Positions 17,857-27,600 of a DNA stretch of 64,000 nt are shown here, one piece after another. The stretch spans positions 81,600-145,599 of the forward strand of contig NZ_JANJOU010000019.1 in NCBI RefSeq assembly GCF_024594815.1. Reading direction: 5' to 3'. Position 1 is the first letter of the stretch. Each line of letters starts with the position of its first letter. Source of the stretch: Roseomonas populi. Its GTDB lineage: Bacteria; Pseudomonadota; Alphaproteobacteria; Acetobacterales; Acetobacteraceae. The translations under genes were made by a program, and so were the position numbers. The notes under the pieces were generated by a model. It worked only from the letters and a program-made list of their open reading frames with translations. It was not told the origin of the DNA and ran no database searches.

Positions 17857-20187
17857 CTACCCCTCCGCATATTCCAGCTGCGGCTCCAGTACCTGATCGC
17901 CCTCCGAATGCACGGTCACCGGAATGGCCTTGGCCGCCGGCGTCTTGCTGCCGGCCGCGTAGTGCCAGATCGGCAGCAGCACGTTGCACTCCGGATAGTA
18001 GCCACCGATGCAGCCGATCGGGATGTCGTAGGCAACCACGAGCATGCCGGAAAGCTTCCGGTCCACCCCGTCCTTCGCCACCGTCCTCAGCGTCACGGCC
18101 TGCCCGACCTTCAGCCCCAGACGATCGATGTCCGAACGATTCATCAGCACCACTTTCCGGGTGTTCCTGATTCCCCGGAACCGGTCGTCGTAGCCATAGA
18201 CCGTGGTGTTGAACTGGTCGTTGCTGCGAAGCGTCATCAACCGGAGCGCGTCATGCCCCACGTCCGGCATGTCCAGGTCCTCGTCCAGCCCCTTCGGCGT
18301 GACGAAGTTCGCCCGCTTCGTCTCCGTGCGCCATTCCCGCCGCTTCACGGGCATGTCGCGCTGAAATCCCCCCGGCTCCCACATGCGCCGCTCGTAATCC
18401 CAGAAGGTGTCCGGCAGGGTCTCGCCGATCTCCTCCCGGATAGTGGCATAGTCCGTCATGTAGTCGTCCCAGCGCACCCGCGGGTTCGGCTCGATCACCC
18501 TCTTCGCGATCTCGCACATCAGCCGGATCTCGCCGATCAGGTGCGGGGATGCCGGCTTGCGGAGGCCCCGGTTGGCGTGAATGCAGCCCGAGGTGTCCTC
18601 CATCGACAGCACCTGCTGCCCCTTGGCGGTCTCGTCGATCTCAAGCCGCCCGATCACCGGCAGGATGTAGCTGATCTCCCCTGGCAGAAGCGCGCTGCGG
18701 TTCAGCTTGGTGATCACGTTCACCGTCAAGCGGATCTTGCGCCAGGCCGGCTCCATTATCCCGTGGTCGGGGATCGCGCGGACGAAGTTGCCGCCCAGCA
18801 TGAAGAAGACCTTCACCTCGTCCCGGAGGACGGCCTCACAGGCCTCCACGGTGTTGTAACCGGCCTCGCGCGGCGGCTCGAAACCGAACTGCTCGCCGAG
18901 ACGGTCCAGCGGGAAGAGCTCCGGTTTCTCCGTCACCCCCATCGTGCGCTGCCCCTGCACGTTGGAGTGGCCGCGCACCGGGCAGATCCCCGCACCGTCG
19001 CGCCCCATGTTGCCGCGCATCAGCAGTAGGTTCACCAGCATCTGCACCGTCTCCACCCCGGCCTGGTGCTGCGTCAGCCCCATGCCATAGATGCCGATGA
19101 CGCGATGCGACCCGCCATACACCTTCGCGGTCGCCTCCATATCCGCCCGATGCAGGCCGGACCGGCGCTCCAGCTCGTCCCAGTCCTGCGCGCGCAGCCA
19201 TTCGGCGAAGGTCTCGAAGCCGTGCGTGTGCTCCCGGATGAAGCCCTCGTCCAGCACCGCAGCATTGCCGGCCGCCACGGACTCGTCATGCATGGCCAGC
19301 ACGGCCTTGCAGATCCCTGCCAGCGCCGCCAGATCGCCGCCATTCTTCACCTGGTGGTACTGGGAACTGATCCGCGTCTCCTTCCCGGTCAGCATCTCCG
19401 TCGGGGATTGCGGGTTCAGGAACCGCTCCAGCCCGCGCTCGCGCAGCGGGTTGTAGGTGATGATCGGCACCCCGCGCTGGCTCGCCTCCTGCAACGGATG
19501 CAGCATCCGCGGCGAGTTGCTGCCGGGGTTCTGGCCGAAGAACATGATGCAGTCGGCCTTGGCGAAGTCGTCCAGCGCGACCGTGCCGACCCCCTGCCCG
19601 ATGCTCACCGGCAGCGCCACAGAGGTCGTCTCGTGGCACATGTTGGAACTGTCCGGCAGGTTGTTGTTGCCGTAGAGCCGCGCGAAAAGCTGGTACAGAT
19701 AGCTCGCCTCGTTCGAGAGCCGGCCAGAGCTGTAGAAAACGGTACGCTTCTTCCGGTCCTCGACGGCCAGCAACTCGCGCGCGATCTCCTCCACCGCATG
19801 GCCCCACGACACCGGCACGTACTTGTCCGTCTCCGCGTCGTAGCGCAGCGGGTGGGTCAGGCGCCCCGGTTCCTCAAGGTGGTAGTCGTCCCACTCCCGC
19901 AGCTCTGTCACCGTGTGCTTCGCGAAGAACTCCGGCGTGCAGCGATGCGCGGTCAGTTCCCAGGCCACCGCCTTCACGCCGTTCTCGCAGTACTCGAAAG
20001 GCAGCGGGCTCGCAGGCTTCACCCAGGCGCAGCTGTTGCACTGGTAGCCATCGACCTTGTTGTGCCGGCTGAGCGCGAGAGGAGCACTTGCCAACACGCC
20101 CTCCTGCCTGAGGATGTTGCCCACGGACTTCGCGGAGCCCCAGCCACCGGCGGGCAGGCGATACGGCTTAAACACAGGTCTATCCAC
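17857..20187 (-). CDS. FdhF/YdeP family molybdopterin oxidoreductase
   Basis: This 776-residue protein has the length and features of the YdeP-type formate dehydrogenase-like molybdoenzymes. It has an N-terminal Cys cluster (GYQCNSCAWVKP, then EYCENGVKAVAWE), molybdopterin-binding segments such as FFGQNPGSNSPRM and MLVNLLLMRGNMGRDGAGICPVRGHSNVQG, and a C-terminal molydopterin dinucleotide-binding domain (LMTLRSNDQFNTTVYGYDDRFRG). E. coli YdeP is linked to acid resistance; the actual substrate is uncertain. No fdhD or molybdenum cofactor gene is near. GC content appears lower than in flanking genes. Confidence 0.9.
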   Translation of the reverse strand: MDRPVFKPYRLPAGGWGSAKSVGNILRQEGVLASAPLALSRHNKVDGYQCNSCAWVKPASPLPFEYCENGVKAVAWELTAHRCTPEFFAKHTVTELREWDDYHLEEPGRLTHPLRYDAETDKYVPVSWGHAVEEIARELLAVEDRKKRTVFYSSGRLSNEASYLYQLFARLYGNNNLPDSSNMCHETTSVALPVSIGQGVGTVALDDFAKADCIMFFGQNPGSNSPRMLHPLQEASQRGVPIITYNPLRERGLERFLNPQSPTEMLTGKETRISSQYHQVKNGGDLAALAGICKAVLAMHDESVAAGNAAVLDEGFIREHTHGFETFAEWLRAQDWDELERRSGLHRADMEATAKVYGGSHRVIGIYGMGLTQHQAGVETVQMLVNLLLMRGNMGRDGAGICPVRGHSNVQGQRTMGVTEKPELFPLDRLGEQFGFEPPREAGYNTVEACEAVLRDEVKVFFMLGGNFVRAIPDHGIMEPAWRKIRLTVNVITKLNRSALLPGEISYILPVIGRLEIDETAKGQQVLSMEDTSGCIHANRGLRKPASPHLIGEIRLMCEIAKRVIEPNPRVRWDDYMTDYATIREEIGETLPDTFWDYERRMWEPGGFQRDMPVKRREWRTETKRANFVTPKGLDEDLDMPDVGHDALRLMTLRSNDQFNTTVYGYDDRFRGIRNTRKVVLMNRSDIDRLGLKVGQAVTLRTVAKDGVDRKLSGMLVVAYDIPIGCIGGYYPECNVLLPIWHYAAGSKTPAAKAIPVTVHSEGDQVLEPQLEYAEG

Positions 20188-20308
20188 GGGCGAACTCCAG
20201 CCGGCAGCGGAGTTTCAGAAACACCCGCTCCATGGCCGCGTTGCTACCGCTGCTTGCCGTGGCGAGGTTTTATTCGCCGCGGCCAAACATGTGTTTACGG
20301 AGGTCGGC

Positions 20309-20557
20309 GTGATCATCGGACGCGACTATCTTTTGAAGAAGCCGGCCGGTCCCTCGGCGCCGAAGCTCTTCCTCGACACGAAGGTCGTGCCCTTCGCCGT
20401 GAACGTCGCGGGCGGTCTCGAAGTGGCGCTCGATCGCGCATCCGTCCGCACGGGCATCCGGCCTTCCGTGATCCTGGCCGGCGTCACGGGCGTCCTGTCC
20501 TTTGCCCTGCTGCGCCTGCTCCGCAACCGGAACCGGATGGACGACAGGTCCTACTGA
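20309..20557 (+). CDS. small single-TM protein, hypothetical
   Basis: An 82-residue frame starting at GTG 20309, which follows GGAGG with 5-nt spacing; another in-frame GTG lies at 20291. The product begins VIIGRDYLLKKPAGPSAPK and ends with one hydrophobic helix (ILAGVTGVLSFALLRLL) and a basic tail. It is divergent from the FdhF gene. No family was recognised. Confidence 0.5.
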   Translation: MIIGRDYLLKKPAGPSAPKLFLDTKVVPFAVNVAGGLEVALDRASVRTGIRPSVILAGVTGVLSFALLRLLRNRNRMDDRSY

Positions 20558-20574
20558 GCCGCCTCGAAGGCGCC

Positions 20575-22566
20575 CTACTCCACTCCCCGAACCCGCACCG
20601 CCGCGCTCACCACGCCGCCCTCCGCGTCCAGCACCGTCACCCGGTAGAAGCCCGGCCCAGGCGGCACCCACCCGGCCTCACGCCGTGCTCCGCCAGAGGC
20701 CACCGGCACCCCGTCCACCAGGAAGGTGAAGGGGCGCCTTCCCCCCGCCGCCCGGATCGTCACCGCTCCCTCGTCGATCACCGCGCCGGAGGGCGGAAAC
20801 AGCAGCCGCAGCCCGTCCACCGGCGCCGCCCCCGCCCCCCGCGCGATCACCGGCCCTTCCGCCGCGCGCGGCGCGGAGGGCAGCGCCGAGAACACCCGCG
20901 CCAGCACCGGCAGGGCCAGGCTCCGCCCTGTCGCGCCGGGAATGGCCGTCCCGTCCGGGCGCCCCACCCAGACCCCCGCCGCGTGCCGCGCATCGAACCC
21001 CACCGCCAGCGCGTCCCGCCCGCCCCAGGAGGTTCCCGTCTTCCACGCCACGCCCTCCGGCCCGCCACCTGGGAAGGGCTGGGTCAGGATCCCCGCCACC
21101 GCATCCGCCGCCGGCGCCCGCACCACCGCCTCGCCCTCGAAGGGCGCTCCCCCGGGCAGCACCCGCAGCGGCCCGCCCCGCCCGCCATCGCCGACAGCCG
21201 CCATCACCCCCACCAGCTCCCGCAGCGTCACGCCCGCCCCGCCCAGCGCCAGCGGCAGCGCCGCCCCGGCGCCCGGCGGCATGCGCGGCGGCGCCCCCAG
21301 CCGCTTCATGGCGGAGGCGAAGCGGATCGGCCCCAGCGCCTCCATCAGTGCCACCGCCGGAAGATTCAGCGACTGCCGCAGGGCCGAGGCCGCCGTCACC
21401 CGCCCCGAGAACCCGCGCGCGAAGTTCTCCGGCGCCCAGTCCCCGAACAGCCGCGGCAGGTCCTCCATCACGCTCCCCGGCCGCGCCAGCCCGCGATCGA
21501 AGGCCATGGCGTAGAGCAGCGGCTTGAGCGCCGATCCCGGGGACCGCACGGCCCGAGTCAGGTCCAGCGCCCCGGCGCGCCCCTCCGCCAGCCACTCGCC
21601 CCCCACCACCGCCCGGGCCTCGCGCGAGCGCAGGTCCGCCACCACGATCGCCACCGAGGCCCGCTCCGGCAGCCCCGCCAGCGCCTCCCGCGCGATACCC
21701 TCCATCACCCGCTGCGTCCCCGCATCCAGCGAGGTCCGCACCACATCCCCCACAGCCCCCCGCGCCACCTCGCGCGCGAGGTGCGGCGCCAGCCCCGGCA
21801 TCCGCCGCCGTGAATCCGGCGTCCCCTCCGCCAGCGCCGCCACCCGCTCCACCTCCGGCAGCGCAAGGGCCCCGCGCCGCACCAGCACCGCGTCCCGCGC
21901 CGCCCGCGCGGCCACCGGGTGCCGGTCCGGCCGCAGCGCCTCCGGCCGGCGCGGCACCGCCACCAGCAGCGCCGCCTCCGCCACCGAAACCCGCTCCACC
22001 GGCCGCCCAAACCAGGCCAGCGCCCCCGCCCGCACGCCCTCCAGGTTTCCGCCCATCGGCGCCAGCGTCAGCCAGGCCCGCAGCACACCCGGCTTGCCCA
22101 GCCGCCATTCCAGCTGCACCGCCCGGAAGGCCTCGATCGCCTTGCTCCGCAGGTTGCGCGGCCGCGGCTCCAGCAGCCGCGCCGCCTGCATCGACAGCGT
22201 GGATCCGCCCGAAACCACCCGCCCCGCCCGCGCCCATTGAAAGGCAGCCCGCCCCAGCGCGATCGGATCAACCCCGGGATGCCGCCAGAACCGCCGGTCC
22301 TCCGCCGCGACCAGCAGCCCCACCAGATGCGGCGGAACCTCCTCCGCCCCAACCGGCAGCCGCCATACCCCGCCCGGCGCCGGCAGCGCCGAAAGGGTCC
22401 GCCCCTCCCGGTCCACCACCACGCGCCCCACCGTCTCCAGGCGGGAGAGATCCGGCGGGAATACCCGGTCCAGCACCAGGAACAGCACCAGGGCGCCAGC
22501 AGCCGGCCCGAGGACCAGGGCCACCCAAAGCCCGAACCTGCCCATGCCCGACCGCACCAGAAGCAT
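20575..22566 (-). CDS. pbpC: penicillin-binding protein 1C (bifunctional transglycosylase/transpeptidase)
   Basis: After a signal anchor, the GT51 domain shows AAEDRRFWRHPGVDP and SGGSTLSMQAARLL. The transpeptidase domain has SALK (in RSPGSALKPLLYAMAF), SLN and KTGTSWGGRDALAVGF, so all three penicillin-binding motifs are intact. A C-terminal PBP1C-type beta domain (LRLLFPPSGAVI ... GFYRVTVLDAEG) closes the protein. The start is uncertain between ATG 22566 and ATG 22545. PbpC is usually paired with an alpha-2-macroglobulin; that gene is present here, two genes away on the same strand. The CAP lipoprotein gene is divergent. Confidence 0.92.
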   Translation of the reverse strand: MLLVRSGMGRFGLWVALVLGPAAGALVLFLVLDRVFPPDLSRLETVGRVVVDREGRTLSALPAPGGVWRLPVGAEEVPPHLVGLLVAAEDRRFWRHPGVDPIALGRAAFQWARAGRVVSGGSTLSMQAARLLEPRPRNLRSKAIEAFRAVQLEWRLGKPGVLRAWLTLAPMGGNLEGVRAGALAWFGRPVERVSVAEAALLVAVPRRPEALRPDRHPVAARAARDAVLVRRGALALPEVERVAALAEGTPDSRRRMPGLAPHLAREVARGAVGDVVRTSLDAGTQRVMEGIAREALAGLPERASVAIVVADLRSREARAVVGGEWLAEGRAGALDLTRAVRSPGSALKPLLYAMAFDRGLARPGSVMEDLPRLFGDWAPENFARGFSGRVTAASALRQSLNLPAVALMEALGPIRFASAMKRLGAPPRMPPGAGAALPLALGGAGVTLRELVGVMAAVGDGGRGGPLRVLPGGAPFEGEAVVRAPAADAVAGILTQPFPGGGPEGVAWKTGTSWGGRDALAVGFDARHAAGVWVGRPDGTAIPGATGRSLALPVLARVFSALPSAPRAAEGPVIARGAGAAPVDGLRLLFPPSGAVIDEGAVTIRAAGGRRPFTFLVDGVPVASGGARREAGWVPPGPGFYRVTVLDAEGGVVSAAVRVRGVE

Positions 22567-22688
22567 TCCTCCGCCCGGCCGCCGCAGGGCCTCCCTATCC
22601 TCGCACGCCCTGCCCCGGCAGCAAGCGGCCGCGCCCGCCGCGCGCGGCCAGTGCTGGACAGGCGCGGCGGAACTGCCACCTCTCGCCC

Positions 22689-23156
22689 ATGCGGCCCACC
22701 TGCCTCCTTCCCCTCCTGCTCGCCGCCTGCGCCACCGGCGCGGGCCCGGCGGATCTCTCCTCCCGCCTGCTCGCCGTCCACGCCAGGGAGCGCGCGGCCG
22801 TCGGCGTCCCACCCCTCCGCTGGGACCCGGCGCTGGCCGCCGACGCCGACCGCTGGGCCCGCAACCTCGCCCGCAGCGGCCGCCTCGCGCATGAGCCTGG
22901 CATCAACGAGGGCGAGAACCTCTGGTCCGGCACCCGCGGCGCCTTCACCCCGGAGCAGATGGCGGGCGCCTGGGTCGCGGAGCGCACCGCTTTCCGCGCC
23001 GGTGCCCGCGACCTGGCCCGCACCGGCCACTACACGCAGATGGTGTGGCGCGGCACGACGGCCATGGGCTGCGCCCTGGCCGCCGGCGCCGGCCAGGACG
23101 TGCTGGTCTGCCGCTACAGCCCACCTGGCAACATCGCCGGCCGTTCCCCCTTCTGA
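22689..23156 (+). CDS. CAP/SCP domain lipoprotein
   Basis: A 155-residue protein with a short lipoprotein signal (MRPTCLLPLLLAACAT, lipobox LAAC) and a CAP (CRISP/antigen 5/PR-1) domain: LLAVHARERAAVGVPPLRWDPAL, GINEGENLW, HYTQMVWRGTTAMGCALA and VLVCRYSPPGNIAG. The CAP His/Glu residues are present. Function of bacterial CAP proteins is poorly defined. It lies between pbpC (divergent) and an MFS gene (convergent). Confidence 0.88.
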   Translation: MRPTCLLPLLLAACATGAGPADLSSRLLAVHARERAAVGVPPLRWDPALAADADRWARNLARSGRLAHEPGINEGENLWSGTRGAFTPEQMAGAWVAERTAFRAGARDLARTGHYTQMVWRGTTAMGCALAAGAGQDVLVCRYSPPGNIAGRSPF

Positions 23157-23270
23157 GCACCTGCGCTTCGGTACCTCGCAACGGCCCCGATCCACCCGGC
23201 CCGTCGAAGGCCCCAGATCCAGGACATGTCCCAGGCCGCGATCGCCCCCGGCCGTCCCCGCATACGAGAA

Positions 23271-23298
23271 GGGCGGTTCCGGCAAACCGGAACCGCCC
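23271..23298. terminator. hairpin between CAP and MFS genes
   Basis: A perfect 12-bp stem (gggcggttccgg / ccggaaccgccc) with a CAAA loop lies between the convergent CAP and MFS genes, 7 nt from the MFS stop. Short T-rich ends (TTC) flank it; it probably serves both genes. Confidence 0.7.
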
Positions 23299-23304
23299 CC
23301 TTCA

Positions 23305-24510
23305 TCACGACAGCTCGGCGCCCCGTCGTTCCGGGATCAGCAGCCACAACGCGATCATGTCCAGCACGTACAGCGCCGCCAGCGCCGCGATCGCCGTCTC
23401 GAACCCGTGCGTCGCGGCCACCGCCGCCACCACCACCGGCCCGAACCCGCCAACCGCGCGCCCGATGTTGAACAGCACGTTCTGCGCCGTCGCCCGCACT
23501 GCCGTCGGGTACATCTCGCTGATCAGCGCGCCGTAGCCGCCGAGCATCCCGTTCACGAAGAAGCCCATCACCGCGCCGCCGATCAGCAGCGCCGTCGCGT
23601 CCGTCAGCAGCGAGTAGACGACGACCATGATGGCCGCACCGATCATGTAGCCCAGGAAGGCCGGCCGCCGCCCCACGCGGTCCGCGATCTGCCCGAAGGC
23701 GTAGATGCCCACGGCCATCCCCGCGATCGTCACCGCCGTCCACACCGCGGACTGCGTCAGCCCGTACCCGAACCGGCTGTTCAGGTAGTTCGGCAGCCAG
23801 ATCATCACGCCGTAGTAGCCGAAGTTCTGCACGGAGCAGAGGATCACCAGCCCCAGGCTGATCCGCGTCGTCTCCGCATCCTTCACCAGCAGCCGCAGCG
23901 GGAAGCCCTCCTTCACCGCCGCCGCGTTGCGCGCCGCGAAGATCTCCGGCTCGTGCAGCGTGCGCCGGATGAAGAAGGCCACCACCGCCGGCAGCACGCC
24001 GATCGCGAACATGCCGCGCCAGCCGATCACCGGCAGCAGCAGCGGCGTCGCCACCGCCGCCAGCAGAACGCCCGCCTGCCAGCCCAGCCCCACATAGGAG
24101 GAAGCCCGCGCCCGCTTCGAAGCCGGCCAGGCCTCGGCCACCAGCGCCATGCCGATCCCGAACTCGCCGCCCAGCCCCAGCCCGGCGATGGTGCGATAGG
24201 CCAGCAGGTCCCAGTACCCCTGCGCCAAGGCGCAGAGCCCGGTGAACACGGCGAAGAGCACGATCGTCCAGGTCAGCACCCGCACGCGCCCCAGCCGGTC
24301 CGATAGCAGGCCGAAGATCAGCCCGCCCAGCACCGCCCCCACCAGCGTCGCGGTCACCAGCGAGGCCGCCTCGGCCTGCCCGAACCCCAGCTCCGTCGAG
24401 ATCGCCCGCAACATGAAGCCGAGGATGAGCAGGTCGAACCCATCCATCGCGTAGCCGACCGCAGAACCCCAGAGCGCCTTCCGCGCCTCCGGTGTGACTT
24501 CTTCTTCCAT
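23305..24510 (-). CDS. MFS transporter (sugar or aromatic acid:H+ symporter type)
   Basis: A 401-residue carrier with about 12 hydrophobic helices. MFS signatures include DGFDLLILGFMLRAI in helix 1, GLLSDRLGRVRVL in loop 2-3, and its echo GQIADRVGRRPAFLG in loop 8-9. LGLGGEFGIGMALVAEAWPASKRARA resembles the AAHS and metabolite:H+ symporter branches, which import organic acids. The ATG at 24510 puts the first helix near the N-terminus. No catabolic genes accompany it. Confidence 0.9.
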   Translation of the reverse strand: MEEEVTPEARKALWGSAVGYAMDGFDLLILGFMLRAISTELGFGQAEAASLVTATLVGAVLGGLIFGLLSDRLGRVRVLTWTIVLFAVFTGLCALAQGYWDLLAYRTIAGLGLGGEFGIGMALVAEAWPASKRARASSYVGLGWQAGVLLAAVATPLLLPVIGWRGMFAIGVLPAVVAFFIRRTLHEPEIFAARNAAAVKEGFPLRLLVKDAETTRISLGLVILCSVQNFGYYGVMIWLPNYLNSRFGYGLTQSAVWTAVTIAGMAVGIYAFGQIADRVGRRPAFLGYMIGAAIMVVVYSLLTDATALLIGGAVMGFFVNGMLGGYGALISEMYPTAVRATAQNVLFNIGRAVGGFGPVVVAAVAATHGFETAIAALAALYVLDMIALWLLIPERRGAELS

Positions 24511-24624
24511 TGCCGTGCGCCTTCTTCTTGTACCTGGCCCGGCCCCTATCCTCCCCCGCCATCGCGCACACAACCCGGCACGGCCGGCGAACCGGCCGCA
24601 CCGCGCCGTCCTATGGCAGTTTCA

Positions 24625-27600
24625 TCACGGTACCGGCGCCACGTTCACCCGCCCCGTGTTCTGCCGCGCGAAAACGGCCGGCCGGTACATGTCCTGAACC
24701 TCCGCCCCCGGCAGCTCGAACCGCCCCGCCGTCACCGCCCGCACCTTCACGGCGAACCGCGCCACCGGGCTGTCCGGCGTCATCGTCACCGCCGCGGCGA
24801 AGCGGTCGTCCAGCGCCGGGAAGGCATCCGCCGAGGTCAGCTCGCCCAGGAAGTCCATCCCGGCCAGCACCCCCTCGCCATTCAGCCGCCCGACGATCTC
24901 CCACCCCGCCGGCAGCCCCTGCTGCACCATGGCCCGGTGCGTCTCCCCGGTCTCGGCCCGCGCCTCCACCTGCAGCAGGAACACCTGGTTCTGCTGCAGC
25001 GTGTCGAGGTTTACCGGCGTCCCGTCCGTGTTGAAGAACCGGCGGGAAATCCGCATCCCCGCCCGCCCGGCCGCCAGCGCCTGCACCGGCAGCCCCGCCA
25101 GGGACACCGCCTGCGGCACCGCCCGGTCGCCGAGGTTCCGCACCTCCGCGCGCCCCGCCAGCACCGCGGAGACCACCGGCGCCGCCGTCAGGGCGCGCCC
25201 GTCCACGGAAACCCGCACCGGCCGCCCATCCTTGCCGAGGGAGGACGCCAGCAGCACCCCCCAGGCCGCCTCCTGGGTCGAGGCCGCCTCCGGCGTCAGC
25301 TCGGCGCCCGGCACGCGGCCCAGGGCCTCCGCCATCCGCCCCTCCAGCACGCCGCTCTCCTTCAGCAGCAGCGTCACCGCCAGCGCGTCGCGCGCCGCGC
25401 TGCCGTAATCCCCGTGCCAGTACCGCCGCGCCGGCGCCGCCAGCGCCGCCGCGAAGGCCTCCTCCGCCCTGAGACGGTCGCCCATGCGCGCGAAGGCCGC
25501 GCCGAGCTGCGCCTTTGCCAGCGGCGTCGGCAACTGCTCCAGGCTCTCGAACAGCCGCCGCGAAGCACCCGGCAGCCCGCGCCCGGCCATCGCCAGCACG
25601 TACTGGCGATAGGCCGCCACCGCCCGGTCCAGAGGCTCCTCCGCGTAGGAGTTGTCGGCCTCCTCGCGGATGCTCTTCAGCAGCGCGTCCAGCGGCGCAT
25701 CCGGCACCGTCGCCCCCGCAGCCTTCGCCCGCAGCAGCGCCTCCGCGCCATAGGCCGTCACGAAGGGATCCGCCGGCCCGCTGGCCGACCAAAGCCCCAG
25801 GCTCCCGTCAAAGCGCTGCTTGTCCAGAAGCTGCGCGACCGACCGCTGGATGCCCACCTCGCGGTCCGGCGCCGCCTCGAACCCCACCAGCGCCAGCAGC
25901 CGGCTCGCCGCCTGCTCCCCGCAGGCGAAGGGGAAGTCCACGTTCACCCGCATCAGCGCCGCCGGGTCATACCGCACCGGCTGCCCCCAGGTCCCGCGCA
26001 CCGAAGTCGTCCCCGGCACGAAGCGCCCGAGGTCCGGCGCCACCTGCGCCGTGGCCCCCGGCGCCACGGAGGCCACCGCCACCTCCCGCAGCAGCGGCCG
26101 GGGCGAACGCAGCGTGATCCGGCTCTCATGCGTGGCGCTGTAGCCACCCGGCCCCGTCACCGCGACGCGCACCACGCCCTCGCCCGCGCCCGTCACCCGC
26201 AGCGTCGCCGCCGGCAGCGCCCGCTGCCCCTGCGCCAGATCGCCCCCGAGATTCTGCCCGCCCTCCACCGAGAGCGGCCCTTCCACGGAGACGCTGGCCC
26301 GCACCCCACCCCCGGCGAGGTCCAGGTTGTGCAGCAGCACCGGCAGCCGCGCCTCGTCCCCCGGCGCCAGGAAGCGCGGCAGAAGCGCCTCCGCCACCAC
26401 CGGGTCCCGCACCGTCACGGGCCGCGAACCGGACCCGACCCGGTCCCCTGACCAGGCCACCGCCATCAGCCGCAGCTCGCCGTTGAACTCCGGCAGTTCC
26501 AGCGGCACCACCGCGCGCCCGTCCGCCCCCACGGCCACCACGCCGGAGAACAGCGCCACCACCCGCTGCGGCGGCTGCACCCCCGCCAGATCGCCATCAT
26601 CGTCGCCGCCCTGCCGCAGCACCGTCGGCTCGCCATCCGCGGGCGCGATCAGCCGCCCGTAATCGTCCCGGATATCCAGCCCCAGCTTCCGCCGCCCCAG
26701 GAAATGCGCCGCCGGATCGGGCGAGGCGAAGCGCGTCAGCCGCAGGATTCCCTCATCAACCGCCGCCAGCGTGAGGTAGGCGGCACCCCCGGCATTGGAG
26801 ACGCGCACCGGCACCTCCACCCGCTGCCGCGGCCGCAGCAGCGCCTCGCCCTCGATCGCCACCTCCATCCGCCGCGCCGCCGGATCCAGCCCAACCCAGG
26901 CCAGCCCGATCGCCCGGCGCGGAGCCGCAGCGCCGCCCTGAACAGGCGTCTCGCCCGGCCGGAACACCGTCACCGCAACCCAGGCGCCCGGCCCCCAGCC
27001 CGCATCCACGGGCACCTCCACATCCGCACCGCCCGCCGGCACGTCCACGTCCCGCACGGAGAGCACGCGGTCCGTCAGCACCGCCACGCTCGCCCGCCCC
27101 GCGAAGGGCGGGGTAATCCGCAGCCGCGCCGTGGACCCGCCGGCATAGGCCTGCCGGTCCGCCGCCACATCCACCTTGTCCGGCACCGCCGGATCATCCG
27201 ATCCCACCCAGCCCGAGCGGAACCGCAGGGTCGCGATCGCCATGCCCCCGGGCTGCGAAACCTCCAGCCGGTACCGCCCGAAGCCCAGCCGCCGCGCGAA
27301 CCGCCCCGGCCGCCCCGGCGCCACCGTCAGCTCCGCCGAATCCACCGGCTCATCCAGCCAAACCGTCGCGTAGCGGGAGGTCCCGTTAATCCGTGTCAGC
27401 CGCCAGGTCGGCCGCTCCCGCACCAGCCGCGCCCGCAGCCGCCCGGACAGCGCCTCACCCGTCGGCGAGACCAGCGCCGCCTCGACCGTCGCCTCCCCGC
27501 CATCATCGACGGAACCGCCCGAGAAGCTCGGCCGCAGCGCCACGAAGGGATTGGCCGAGCGGACCTGCACCGCCGCCGTCCCCCGGCTCCCGCGCCCGCC